A stretch of 64,000 nt of DNA from Pedobacter sp014947265 (GTDB lineage Bacteria > Bacteroidota > Bacteroidia > Sphingobacteriales > Sphingobacteriaceae). This document shows, piece by piece, positions 43,325-51,580 of the stretch. The stretch is taken from contig NZ_JADCNK010000019.1 of the NCBI RefSeq assembly GCF_014947265.1, forward strand, positions 1-64,000, given 5' to 3'. The first letter of the stretch is position 1. Every line of letters starts with the position of its first letter. The translations under genes and the position numbers were made by a program. The notes under the pieces are model-generated. The model did no database searches. It saw only the letters and a program-made list of their open reading frames with translations, and was not told the origin of the DNA.

Positions 43325-44920
43325 ATGAAAAGATTACATCAGCCGCTGGTAGCAGAAAACATAAATTGGGACTTGATCATCATTGGTGGCGGGGCAACGG
43401 GCTTGGGCACAGCGCTTGATGCGGCCAGCCGTGGTTACAAAACCTTATTGGTAGAACAGGCTGATTATGCAAAAGGAACATCCAGCCGGAGCACAAAACT
43501 GGTGCACGGAGGTGTACGCTACCTGGCCCAGGGAGATATTGGACTGGTAAGGCATGCCCTTAAAGAACGTGGATTATTACAACAGAACGCTAAACATTTA
43601 GTACATAAAGAAGCGTTCCTGATCCCATGCTACGATTGGTTTTCCATTATAAAATATTTAACCGGACTTACCCTGTACGATTGGCTGGCAGGAAAATACA
43701 GTTTCGGAAAATCCAAATTTTTCTCTAAAAAAGAAACCTTAAGTATGATGCCTGGCATCAAAGAGAAGGGGTTAAAAGGAAGCATCAGGTATTATGACGG
43801 AAAGTTTGATGATGCGCGTTTAGCGATCAATATTGCTCAAACAGCCATTGAGAAAGGCGCTACATTATTAAATTATACCAAAGTAATCGGTTTATTAAAA
43901 AATGGCGAAACCGTTGCGGGAATTGAAACAGAAGATACCATTACAGGCTTAAAAGCACAGTTTAAAGGCAAAGTAGTGATTAATGCCACAGGTGTTTTTG
44001 TAGATGATATCCTGCACATGAACAATCCCGATTCAAAAAAGATGGTTCGCCCAAGTCAGGGTATGCATGTGGTATTGGAAAAAAGCTTTTTAAACAGCAA
44101 ATCGGCCTTAATGATCCCGAAAACTTCTGATGGGCGCGTATTGTTTGCGGTTCCCTGGCATAATCATTTGCTTGTGGGCACAACGGATACCCCATTAAAT
44201 GAACACAGCCTTGAGCCACGGGCTTTAAAAGAAGAGGTAGATTTTATTATGAGTACTGCGGCAAGCTATTTTAACCGCATGCCCCTTGAAAAAGATATCT
44301 TAAGCGTGTTCTCTGGTTTACGACCATTGGCCGCCCCTACCAATGGTGATGGAAATAGTACCAAAGAAATTAGCAGGGATCATAAACTGATTGTTTCCGC
44401 AAAGGGATTAATTACCATAACCGGTGGAAAATGGACCACCTACCGCCGCATGGCTGAAGAAACGGTTGATTTGGCCATTACTCATGCAGGTTTAGAACCG
44501 AAAGCATGTGTAACTGAAAATCTCAGTATCCATGGAAGCCAAATGATTAAAGAAGATCATCATTTATCGATATATGGCTCAGACCGAGATAAAATTGAGA
44601 CATTAATTAAACAAAATCCAAGCCTCAATCAGCAGTTACATCCATCTTTTCCTTTTGTAGAAGCCGAAGTAGTTTGGTCGGCACGAAACGAAATGGCAGA
44701 AACCGTAGAGGATATTTTAAGCAGAAGGCTTAGGATATTATTTATTGATGCACAGGCTGCGAAGGATATGGCGCCACGGGTAGCCTCCCTCCTGGCCAAA
44801 GAACTATCGGCAGATGAAAACTGGGAGGCCGGTCAAATTGAAACTTTTAACAAATTAGCAGATGGTTATATTTATCATTATTCAGCACCTGAAATAGCTG
44901 AATCAGCTTTAGCCCGCTAA
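43325..44920 (+). CDS. glpD: Glycerol-3-phosphate dehydrogenase (FAD, aerobic type)
   Basis: 531 residues. FAD-binding Rossmann fold at the N-terminus (DLIIIGGGATGLGTALDAAS, residues 16-35), then GTSSRSTKLVHGGVRYLAQG, the GlpD signature, and the C-terminal helical cap domain (410-520). It oxidises glycerol 3-phosphate to dihydroxyacetone phosphate, passing electrons to menaquinone at the membrane. Followed after 14 bases by glpK. Length typical. Confidence 0.95.
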   Translation: MKRLHQPLVAENINWDLIIIGGGATGLGTALDAASRGYKTLLVEQADYAKGTSSRSTKLVHGGVRYLAQGDIGLVRHALKERGLLQQNAKHLVHKEAFLIPCYDWFSIIKYLTGLTLYDWLAGKYSFGKSKFFSKKETLSMMPGIKEKGLKGSIRYYDGKFDDARLAINIAQTAIEKGATLLNYTKVIGLLKNGETVAGIETEDTITGLKAQFKGKVVINATGVFVDDILHMNNPDSKKMVRPSQGMHVVLEKSFLNSKSALMIPKTSDGRVLFAVPWHNHLLVGTTDTPLNEHSLEPRALKEEVDFIMSTAASYFNRMPLEKDILSVFSGLRPLAAPTNGDGNSTKEISRDHKLIVSAKGLITITGGKWTTYRRMAEETVDLAITHAGLEPKACVTENLSIHGSQMIKEDHHLSIYGSDRDKIETLIKQNPSLNQQLHPSFPFVEAEVVWSARNEMAETVEDILSRRLRILFIDAQAAKDMAPRVASLLAKELSADENWEAGQIETFNKLADGYIYHYSAPEIAESALAR

Positions 44921-44934
44921 CCAAATTCTTAATT

Positions 44935-46425
44935 ATGAGCAGATACATCTTGTCTATCGATCAGGGAACCACAAGTTCGAGAGCCATTATTTTTAACCAC
45001 GACGGTGAAATTGTTGCCATAGCGCAAAAAGAATTCACGCAGATTTATCCGAAAGCCGGATGGGTGGAGCATGATCCAATGGAAATATGGTCGACACAAT
45101 TAGCCGTTGTTACCGAAGTAATTGTAAAAGCCAGTCTAACTGTACACGATATTTCCGCCATAGGCATTACCAATCAGCGCGAAACCACAGTGGTTTGGGA
45201 TAAAGAAACCGGAATGCCCATTTATAATGCCATAGTTTGGCAAGACAGGCGTACTTCTGCCTATTGCGACGAAGTTAAAGCCAAAGGTCTGGCGGGTCAA
45301 ATCCAGGAGAAAACAGGCCTCATTATCGATGCTTATTTTTCTGCAACCAAAGCCCGGTGGATTTTGGAAAATGTAGAAGGAGCACGCGAAAAGGCTGAAG
45401 CAGGAAAACTGGCTTTCGGCACCATAGACACCTGGTTGATCTGGAAATTGACAGCAGGCGAAAAACATGTTACCGATGTAACCAACGCCTCACGTACCAT
45501 GCTTTATAATATACATACCCTTAACTGGGATGAAGAACTGCTCGAATTATTTTCCATTCCAAAAGCAATGCTGCCGGAGGTAAAATCATCAAGCGAGGTT
45601 TATGGCGAAACTGCCGGAAGAATACTGGCAGCTAAAATTCCAATTGCAGGTATAGCAGGCGATCAGCAATCGGCACTTTTTGGTCAGATGTGTACCGAAA
45701 TCGGCATGGTAAAAAACACGTATGGCACAGGTTGTTTCATGCTGATGAATATAGGAGAAAAGCCAAAAATTTCTGCCAACAATCTCTTAACCACCATTGC
45801 CTGGCAAATTAACGGCCAGGTTAATTATGCACTTGAAGGAAGTATTTTTATAGGCGGTGCGGTTGTGCAATGGCTTAGGGACGAAATGGGCTTTATTTCA
45901 AGGTCTGCAGATGTAGAAACCCTCGCCAAAAAGGTAAAAGATACCGATGGTGTATATGTAGTGCCCGCTTTTGCAGGCTTGGGTGCTCCACACTGGGATC
46001 AGCATGCCCGCGGAACTATAACAGGATTAACCAGAGGCACAAACAAATCGCATATTGCAAGGGCAGCCCTGGAAAGTATTGCCTATCAAACCATGGATGT
46101 TTTGAAAGCTATGGAGGCCGATGCAGGCGTAAATATTGCCGAACTCCGCGTAGATGGCGGTGCTACGGCCAACGATTTATTAATGCAGTTTCAGGCCGAT
46201 CTGTTAAACTGTAAAGTAATCAGACCAGATGTAACAGAGGTTACTGCTATTGGTGCTGCATATCTGGCCGGATTGGCTATCGGTTTCTGGGAAAGTATCG
46301 ATCAGATCCGTTCGCAATGGAAAATTAACAGAACCTTTGTTGCTGAGGAAGGAATTGATAACAGCGAAAGAATAAAAGGCTGGAACAGGGCTGTAAAAGC
46401 GGCCAGGGTAAATGCAGAGGGCTAA
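44935..46425 (+). CDS. glpK: Glycerol kinase
   Basis: 496 residues of the FGGY kinase family. DQGTTSSRAIIFN (residues 7-19) binds phosphate, TNQRETTVVWD and WQDRRTSAYC contact glycerol, YGTGCFMLMN is the adenosine-side motif, and GGAVVQWLRDE and DGGATANDLLMQFQAD follow. It phosphorylates glycerol to glycerol 3-phosphate. Second gene of the glp operon, 14 bases after glpD; 225 bases then separate it from glpF. Confidence 0.96.
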   Translation: MSRYILSIDQGTTSSRAIIFNHDGEIVAIAQKEFTQIYPKAGWVEHDPMEIWSTQLAVVTEVIVKASLTVHDISAIGITNQRETTVVWDKETGMPIYNAIVWQDRRTSAYCDEVKAKGLAGQIQEKTGLIIDAYFSATKARWILENVEGAREKAEAGKLAFGTIDTWLIWKLTAGEKHVTDVTNASRTMLYNIHTLNWDEELLELFSIPKAMLPEVKSSSEVYGETAGRILAAKIPIAGIAGDQQSALFGQMCTEIGMVKNTYGTGCFMLMNIGEKPKISANNLLTTIAWQINGQVNYALEGSIFIGGAVVQWLRDEMGFISRSADVETLAKKVKDTDGVYVVPAFAGLGAPHWDQHARGTITGLTRGTNKSHIARAALESIAYQTMDVLKAMEADAGVNIAELRVDGGATANDLLMQFQADLLNCKVIRPDVTEVTAIGAAYLAGLAIGFWESIDQIRSQWKINRTFVAEEGIDNSERIKGWNRAVKAARVNAEG

Positions 46426-46486
46426 TAAATAACTGTTATCGAGGCTGTAACATAAATTGTAATTCAATCGATTTTGTCACATTGAA

Positions 46487-46545
46487 CCTGTCGAAACGTC
46501 TTGTAAGACATTTAAAGCAGGTCCTTCGACAAACTCAGGAGGACA
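46487..46545. repeat. Intergenic GTCGAAACGTC/CCTTCGACAAACTCAGG repeat
   Basis: Between glpK and glpF, CATTGAACCTGTCGAAACGTC and a mirrored GCAGGTCCTTCGACAAACTCAGG form a loose inverted repeat of the type scattered through Pedobacter intergenic regions. It may weaken read-through into glpF. No gene in the gap. Confidence 0.5.
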
Positions 46546-46650
46546 ATTCTATATTTATGAGACAGCATCTTTGCCTTATATAACTCGATGCTTATTACAG
46601 ATTGCGTTAATTGAACTATAAATTAATTACAAATCGCTTAAAATTTTATA

Positions 46651-47391
46651 ATGAATGTATATCTCTCAGAGTTTATTGGTACAGCACTAATGATTCTTTT
46701 AGGAAATGGTGTAGTAGCTAACGTAGTACTTAAAGGTACTAAAGGCAATAACAGTGGCTGGATTGTGATTACAACGGCTTGGGCACTTGCCGTATTTGTA
46801 GGAGTTGTTGTTGCCGGCCCGTATAGCGGAGCACACTTAAATCCAGTTGTAACCCTCGGACTTGCTATTGGAAAAGGCTTTAGCTGGGCATTGGTTCCAT
46901 TTTACATCATGGCACAGTTAGCTGGCGCAATGACAGGATCTTTTATGGTTTGGCTCATTTACAAAGACCATTTCGATGCCACTGATGATCAGGGTTTAAA
47001 GGCCGCTCCTTTTGCCACCTCCCCTGCCATCAGAAATGTCTCCTCAAACTTGTTATCAGAAATTATCGGCACTTTCGTTTTAATATTTGTGATTTTTTAT
47101 TTTACAGATGCCAGTATGGGTACGAAAGAAACCGTTACCACTCCTATTGGCTTAGGCTCAATTGGCGCAATGCCGGTAGCATTTTTAGTATGGGTAATTG
47201 GTTTGGGTTTAGGAGGAACAACTGGATATGCCATAAATCCCGCAAGAGATTTAGGACCACGGATTGTTCACTTTTTAATCCCAATGAAAGGAAAAGGAAG
47301 TAGCGACTGGAGTTATGCCTGGATACCAATTGTTGGTCCGATAATAGGCTCCGTATTAGCCGCACTAGCGTTTTTACTGATTAGTAAATAA
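46651..47391 (+). CDS. glpF: Glycerol facilitator/aquaporin (MIP family)
   Basis: 246 residues, six membrane helices plus two half-helices. The second NPA motif is intact (GYAINPARDLGPR, with the Asp typical of glycerol channels). The first is GAHLNPVVTLG, so the usual NPA reads NPV. GlpF lets glycerol diffuse across the inner membrane for GlpK. The NPV change at the pore waist could alter selectivity; it is known in some MIP members. Last gene of the glp group. Confidence 0.93.
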   Translation: MNVYLSEFIGTALMILLGNGVVANVVLKGTKGNNSGWIVITTAWALAVFVGVVVAGPYSGAHLNPVVTLGLAIGKGFSWALVPFYIMAQLAGAMTGSFMVWLIYKDHFDATDDQGLKAAPFATSPAIRNVSSNLLSEIIGTFVLIFVIFYFTDASMGTKETVTTPIGLGSIGAMPVAFLVWVIGLGLGGTTGYAINPARDLGPRIVHFLIPMKGKGSSDWSYAWIPIVGPIIGSVLAALAFLLISK

Positions 47392-47413
47392 TGGCATTTG
47401 AATTAGTTGTGTA

Positions 47414-47522
47414 GTCAGATGTTACCATCTGACTATAAACAAATCTAGATCCATTAACCAAAAACTAGAATTAAAGAATTTCAGTTCCAAAACTTATTTG
47501 GTGTCAGATGGTAACATCTGAC
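47414..47522. repeat. Two 20-base palindromes that are exact reverse complements
   Basis: GTCAGATGTTACCATCTGAC (47414-47433) and GTCAGATGGTAACATCTGAC (47503-47522) are each near-palindromes and exact reverse complements of one another, 69 bases apart. Either can fold alone, or the two can pair into one long stem. The first lies 23 bases after the glpF stop and may act as its terminator, although no T run follows. Confidence 0.7.
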
Positions 47523-47597
47523 ATCACGAATAAGTAATTAGTTCTTTCATAAGAAATTAAACAAATCGCAAGTTCAGGGACAATAAAAATAGGAAAA

Positions 47598-47708
47598 TCG
47601 TCATCTCGACTGAAGCGCAGCGAAATGGAGAGATCTATCTAAACAGAGTTAGTTTCGCAGAGCCTTCGGGTTCCCGACTGCGTTGCTCTTCGCTCGAAAT
47701 GTCGCCCC
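47598..47708. repeat. Full copy of the TCGTCATCTCGA/TCGAAATG-type intergenic palindrome
   Basis: TCGTCATCTCGACTGAAGCG then CAGCGAAATGGAGAGATCT on the left, and GACTGCGTTGCTCTTCGCTC GAAATGTCG on the right, with a middle containing GCAGAGCCTTCGGGTTC. It is a close relative of the copies at 25391-25513 and 50037-50160. Confidence 0.75.
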
Positions 47709-47806
47709 TAAAGACCAAATAGTGCCTTTCAAATATTTCCCATTAATTATAAATCGCCTTTATTGAAAGGATGCGTGAATAATTATAGTTTATGTCCTTA
47801 AATAAT

Positions 47807-47814
47807 TACCTTTG
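47807..47814 (+). promoter_or_regulatory. -7 box for the exonuclease gene
   Basis: TACCTTTG matches TAnnTTTG exactly, 35 bases before the TTG start at 47849; TTTA lies near the -33 position. It leaves a short leader and no ATG before the proposed TTG start. Confidence 0.5.
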
Positions 47815-47848
47815 AAATAGATCAATCTTATACGCTAACCATTCAAAA

Positions 47849-48526
47849 TTGCAAGCATACTTCCTCGTCGTTGATACCGAAACTTCAGGCCTGCCTAAAA
47901 ATTGGACGGCACCTTATTCTAAAGAAAAGAACTGGCCCCATATTGTCCAAATTGCCTGGATTATTTATGATCAATCCTATCAGGAAATTAAACGGGAGAA
48001 TCACTACATTAAAAATACCGGTTTCACCATTGATAAGGCTGCATTAAAAATCCATAAAATTACCCCTGAATACCTGGATAAGCACGGTGAAAACAGAGAG
48101 AAAGTAATGTTGAAGTTTTCTGAAGATATAAAACAATATAAACCTTTAGTGATCGGACACTTTATTGAACTTGATTATCACATGGTAAATGTTGAATTAT
48201 ACCGCATCGGAAAAGAAAACACATTTAAAAACCTGACATTTTTCTGTACGATGAAGGCAAGCGCGCCCTATATTACCAATACGGTGATCAGTCATTTAAA
48301 ACTGGATAAATTTTATACCGTTTTATTTAATGAAGTACCCGAAAATATCCATAATGCTTTATCTGATACGATAAACACAGCAAGGATTTTCTTTCATCTT
48401 CTAAAAACAGGAAAAATTAGCTTAACTTCAGTGTACCATCAGGAACATACTTTTAACCTGGAGAAGAAAAAGGAAAAAGAATTTTCGTTTAAAAGAATTT
48501 TACAGGGACTTTTTAATGGAAGATAA
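47849..48526 (+). CDS. 3'-5' exonuclease, DnaQ/RNase T-like
   Basis: 225 residues starting at TTG (no in-frame ATG lies between the promoter and the catalytic motif). Exo I motif VVDTETSGLP puts the metal-binding Asp9 and Glu11 almost at the N-terminus. Exo II is VIGHFIELDYHMV and Exo III is HNALSDTINTARIFFHL, with His and Asp in the DEDDh pattern. It degrades single-stranded DNA or RNA ends, but the biological substrate is unknown. It overlaps the CBS/DUF294 gene by 11 bases, a pairing that suggests a joint function. Confidence 0.85.
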   Translation: MQAYFLVVDTETSGLPKNWTAPYSKEKNWPHIVQIAWIIYDQSYQEIKRENHYIKNTGFTIDKAALKIHKITPEYLDKHGENREKVMLKFSEDIKQYKPLVIGHFIELDYHMVNVELYRIGKENTFKNLTFFCTMKASAPYITNTVISHLKLDKFYTVLFNEVPENIHNALSDTINTARIFFHLLKTGKISLTSVYHQEHTFNLEKKKEKEFSFKRILQGLFNGR

Positions 48527-49967
48527 ACTAGCTGATCAAATTTATACCGCCCGTATTGGAGACATTACTTTCAAAAAGATAGTGAGTTGCAGTCCTGGCA
48601 CACCTATTTTTGAAGCTGCAATTAAAATGTCTGAACAGAAAACCAGCTGCCTATTTATTAAAAATGATCAGGACGCTTATCTGGGCTTCGTAACCGATAT
48701 TACTTTAAGAGATAACGTAATTGCCAGACAACTGAATGCAAATTTGCCAATTGACGAAGTAATGGACACAGACATTGTCACCATAACTCCTGATGCCTAT
48801 GTTTATGAGGCGATATTGATGATGTTCAGCAAAAAATCGCGCTATTTATTGGTCAACGATAATGGTAATTACGTAGGTTTTCTAAGCAGGAATCGCCTGT
48901 TAAGCGAGCAGGCAGAATCTCCGTTAGTTTTTATCCAATCGGTAAAATCGGCCGTAAATACCAGCGATTTAAAACTAAAATGGCAGAAAGTACCAGGCAT
49001 AGTTTCTCAGCTACTGACCAGAGGTGTGCATTCGAAAATTGTAAACGAGGTTATTACCACTATTGCCGATACCATTTCCTTTAAAATTATTGAGGAGGTA
49101 ATTGCCAAATTAGGACCACCACCTGCAAAATTTGTATTTATGGTTTTGGGTAGCGAAGGGAGAAAAGAGCTTAGCCTAAAAACCGATCAGGACAATGCCA
49201 TTATTTACGAAGATACCGGAGAAGACAATAGAGCAGCGGTGCGTACTTATTTTCTAGACTTTGCTACCCAGGTATCTGATAAATTAAATTTTGTGGGTTT
49301 TGTATATTGCGATGGTGATTATATGGCCACCAACCCTAACTGGACGCATTCACTCTCGCACTGGAAGTATAATTACAAAAACTGGATAGAAGAGGCTTTA
49401 CCTGAGGCTGCTGTAAAATTTGCCGCATTTTTCGATTGCAGGGCAATTTACGGCGATTTAGCTATTATGGAAAGTCTAAGGTCTTTTGTTGATGAGGAGC
49501 TACAAAAACCTATCGAAAAATTCTACGTATACCTGGCAAAAAATGCCTTACTCTACGAGCCGCCCCTCACTTATTTTAGAAATATTAGAACGCAAAAAAT
49601 CCATAAAAAAGAAGTCTTTGATATTAAAACAGCCATGACCCCTATTGTAGACTTAGCCAGGGTTTATGCTTTACAGAACAGGATTTTTCAGAAAGAAAAT
49701 ACCGGCGAGCGTTTAAAGGCTTTAAAAGAACTGGGTGTTTTTAGCGAAAAACAATTTACCGAACTTTCGCAATCGTACTATTACCTGATGGGTTTAAGAT
49801 TAAAACACCAGGCTAGTCTCATTATCAATGACCAGGCTGCTCCCAATAACTTTATTGAAATTGATAGCTTGACTAAAATTGAAAAAGTAACACTGATTGA
49901 AATCTTTAAAATTATCCTCAATTTTCAAAGCGGAATCAGAATGAGATTTACGAATAGTTTGGGTTAA
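48516..49967 (+). CDS. CBS-domain protein with DUF294 nucleotidyltransferase-like domain
   Basis: 483 residues. Two CBS repeats (15-135, CSPGTPIFEAAIKMSEQ and VTITPDAYVYEAILMMFSKK) that bind adenosine nucleotides. A DUF294 putative nucleotidyltransferase domain follows (170-300, LGSEGRKELSLKTDQDNAI with the GS and DxD motif), then a helical DUF294_C domain (330-483). It lacks the cNMP domain found in some relatives. Similar proteins are thought to regulate transport or nucleotide metabolism, and in Bacteroidota the gene often pairs with a DnaQ-like exonuclease, as here. Confidence 0.9.
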   Translation: MEDKLADQIYTARIGDITFKKIVSCSPGTPIFEAAIKMSEQKTSCLFIKNDQDAYLGFVTDITLRDNVIARQLNANLPIDEVMDTDIVTITPDAYVYEAILMMFSKKSRYLLVNDNGNYVGFLSRNRLLSEQAESPLVFIQSVKSAVNTSDLKLKWQKVPGIVSQLLTRGVHSKIVNEVITTIADTISFKIIEEVIAKLGPPPAKFVFMVLGSEGRKELSLKTDQDNAIIYEDTGEDNRAAVRTYFLDFATQVSDKLNFVGFVYCDGDYMATNPNWTHSLSHWKYNYKNWIEEALPEAAVKFAAFFDCRAIYGDLAIMESLRSFVDEELQKPIEKFYVYLAKNALLYEPPLTYFRNIRTQKIHKKEVFDIKTAMTPIVDLARVYALQNRIFQKENTGERLKALKELGVFSEKQFTELSQSYYYLMGLRLKHQASLIINDQAAPNNFIEIDSLTKIEKVTLIEIFKIILNFQSGIRMRFTNSLG

Positions 49968-49975
49968 GCGTTTTC

Positions 49976-50023
49976 AGACTTACGAGGTCTGATAGGCAAT
50001 GTACAAATAGACCTCGTAAGTCT
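49976..50023. repeat. AGACTTACGAGGTCT palindromic repeat, copy 1
   Basis: AGACTTACGAGGTCT (49976-49990) and AGACCTCGTAAGTCT (50009-50023) are exact 15-base inverted arms around an 18-base loop, starting 9 bases after the DUF294 gene stop. Likely a transcript end or stabilising hairpin. Confidence 0.75.
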
Positions 50024-50036
50024 ATCCATAAGTCTC

Positions 50037-50160
50037 CATCATTTCGAGCGGAGTACAACAAAGTCGAGAACCCAAGGGCTCTGCGAAGCAAAATCTATTT
50101 TGATAGGTCTCTCCATTCCATTGCGCTCATTCGATAGCTATCGGATCGAGATGACGACCG
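50037..50160. repeat. TTTCGAGCGG/GAGATGACGACC intergenic palindrome
   Basis: Inverted-orientation copy of the family seen at 25391-25513 and 47598-47708: CATCATTTCGAGCGGAGTAC on the left and TCGAGATGACGACC on the right, with the middle containing GAGAACCCAAGGGCTCTGCG. The gap 49968-50343 holds only repeats and a terminator. Confidence 0.7.
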
Positions 50161-50224
50161 CTTTAGGATAAATCCATCATATTTAACTACTTTCAGTAGC
50201 TATCATTCCATTATTCGCGTTGCA

Positions 50225-50272
50225 AGACTTACGAGGTCTGATGGGCATAGTGCTTGCAGACCTCGTAAGTCT
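50225..50272. repeat. AGACTTACGAGGTCT palindromic repeat, copy 2
   Basis: Same 15-base arms as copy 1 (50225-50239 and 50258-50272) with a different 18-base loop. It lies 9 bases before the rplT terminator. Confidence 0.75.
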
Positions 50273-50280
50273 GTTTAACA

Positions 50281-50314
50281 AAAAAAGGTTCCGATTTGCA
50301 TCGGAACCTTTTTT
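50281..50314 (-). terminator. Terminator of the thrS-infC-rpmI-rplT operon
   Basis: Arms AAAAAAGGTTCCGAT and ATCGGAACCTTTTTT around a TTGC loop, 30 bases after the rplT stop. Symmetric A/T tails make it work in both directions. Confidence 0.9.
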
Positions 50315-50343
50315 AAATATGATCATCGCCTAAGCGAAAATTT

Positions 50344-50688
50344 CTATTTTACTGCATCAATTACAGCTTTGAAAGCTTCTGGGTGATTCATTGCTAAATC
50401 AGCCAATACTTTACGGTTTAAACCGATTTCTTTTGAAGCTAGTTTACCGATCAATTGAGAGTAAGAAATACCGTGTTGACGTGCACCAGCGTTGATACGT
50501 TGGATCCACAATCCGCGGAATTCTCTTTTCTTAACTTTACGGTCACGGTATGCATATTGCAAACCTTTTTCTACTGTGTTTTTAGCAACAGTATAAACCT
50601 TACTTCTTGCTCCCCAATAACCTTTGGCTAAATTAAGGATCTTTTTTCTTCTTCTTCTCGAAGCTACTGCGTTTACCGAACGTGGCAT
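50344..50688 (-). CDS. rplT: 50S ribosomal protein L20
   Basis: 114 residues, very basic at the N-terminus (MPRSVNAVASRRRRKKILNL), the long helix that threads 23S rRNA, then the globular domain (KVKKREFRGLWIQRINAGAR). Full length. L20 is needed for early 50S assembly and represses its own operon in several bacteria. It follows rpmI with 75 bases between and ends the operon. Confidence 0.98.
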   Translation of the reverse strand: MPRSVNAVASRRRRKKILNLAKGYWGARSKVYTVAKNTVEKGLQYAYRDRKVKKREFRGLWIQRINAGARQHGISYSQLIGKLASKEIGLNRKVLADLAMNHPEAFKAVIDAVK

Positions 50689-50763
50689 GTTGTTGTTGTT
50701 TTTTGGTAAGCGGCGTTCCGTTTAACCGAAAGCTTAAAGCCTGATACCTGGTGAATTAATAAA

Positions 50764-50964
50764 TTACTTTCCGATGCAAAGCATACGTTTAACGTTACCC
50801 ATATCAGCATCAGATACGATACTTGTTTGACCTAAGGCACGTTTACGTTTAGTGCTCATCTTTGTTAAGATGTGACTTTTGTATGCGTTGTTTCTTTTGA
50901 TTTTACCTGTTCCAGTAAGCGAAAAACGCTTTTTAGCACTGGAATTGGTTTTCATTTTTGGCAT
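50764..50964 (-). CDS. rpmI: 50S ribosomal protein L35
   Basis: 66 residues, basic, with the family start MPKMKTNSSAKKRFSLTGTG and the KRKRALGQTSIV segment. Full length. Lies between infC and rplT as in most bacteria, 29 bases after infC. Confidence 0.98.
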   Translation of the reverse strand: MPKMKTNSSAKKRFSLTGTGKIKRNNAYKSHILTKMSTKRKRALGQTSIVSDADMGNVKRMLCIGK

Positions 50965-50993
50965 AACCTGTTTTTTAATTTATAAACCTATTT

Positions 50994-51563
50994 TTATTTT
51001 TTTGCTACTTTAGGCGCAACTGTAAGGAACATACGTTTACCTTCTAACTTAGGTAATAACTCTACTTTTCCTACATCTTCTAAAGCCTGGGCAAATTTTA
51101 ATAATAAAATCTCTCCCTGCTCCTTGTAAACAATTGCTCTACCTTTAAAATGCACATAAGCCCTAACTTTCTCACCGTTCTCTAAAAAGCTTACTGCATG
51201 CTTTAATTTAAACTGGAAATCGTGGTCGTTGGTGTTAGGACCAAAACGAATCTCCTTAATTACAGTTTGTTTCGCATTAGATTTAATTTCTTTCTGCTTT
51301 TTCTTTTGCTCGTAAACAAATTTACTGTAATCAATAATTCTACAAACTGGCGGTACGGCATTCGGAGATATTTCTACCAAATCCAATTCCAGTTCATCAG
51401 CAAGTGCCAAAGCTTTTGCCAAAGGATAAATCCCCGGTTCAACATTATCGCCAGCTAAACGCACTTCGGGCGATTTAATATACTGATTAATGTTATGCTC
51501 TGCTTCTTTTTTCTTAAAAGGCGGACGTGGTCCCCTGTTAAATCCTGGTCTTCCTAATGCCAA
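50994..51563 (-). CDS. infC: Translation initiation factor IF-3
   Basis: 189 residues beginning at TTG (an in-frame stop lies four codons upstream and no ATG precedes the conserved region). N-domain (INQYIKSPEVRLAGDNVEPG) and C-domain (IRFGPNTNDHDFQFKLKHA, VHFKGRAIVYKEQG). IF-3 rejects non-standard start codons, and its own gene commonly uses one (AUU in E. coli), which gives autogenous control; the TTG here fits the same logic. Basic N-terminal extension (RPGFNRGPRPPFKKK) is usual in this group. Confidence 0.96.
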   Translation of the reverse strand: MALGRPGFNRGPRPPFKKKEAEHNINQYIKSPEVRLAGDNVEPGIYPLAKALALADELELDLVEISPNAVPPVCRIIDYSKFVYEQKKKQKEIKSNAKQTVIKEIRFGPNTNDHDFQFKLKHAVSFLENGEKVRAYVHFKGRAIVYKEQGEILLLKFAQALEDVGKVELLPKLEGKRMFLTVAPKVAKK

Positions 51564-51580
51564 ATTTGTACTATTTTAAT

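Noticed and set aside
47414..50272. Possible CRISPR repeats
   Set aside because: The repeats are palindromic, irregularly spaced and of several different families, with no cas genes nearby.
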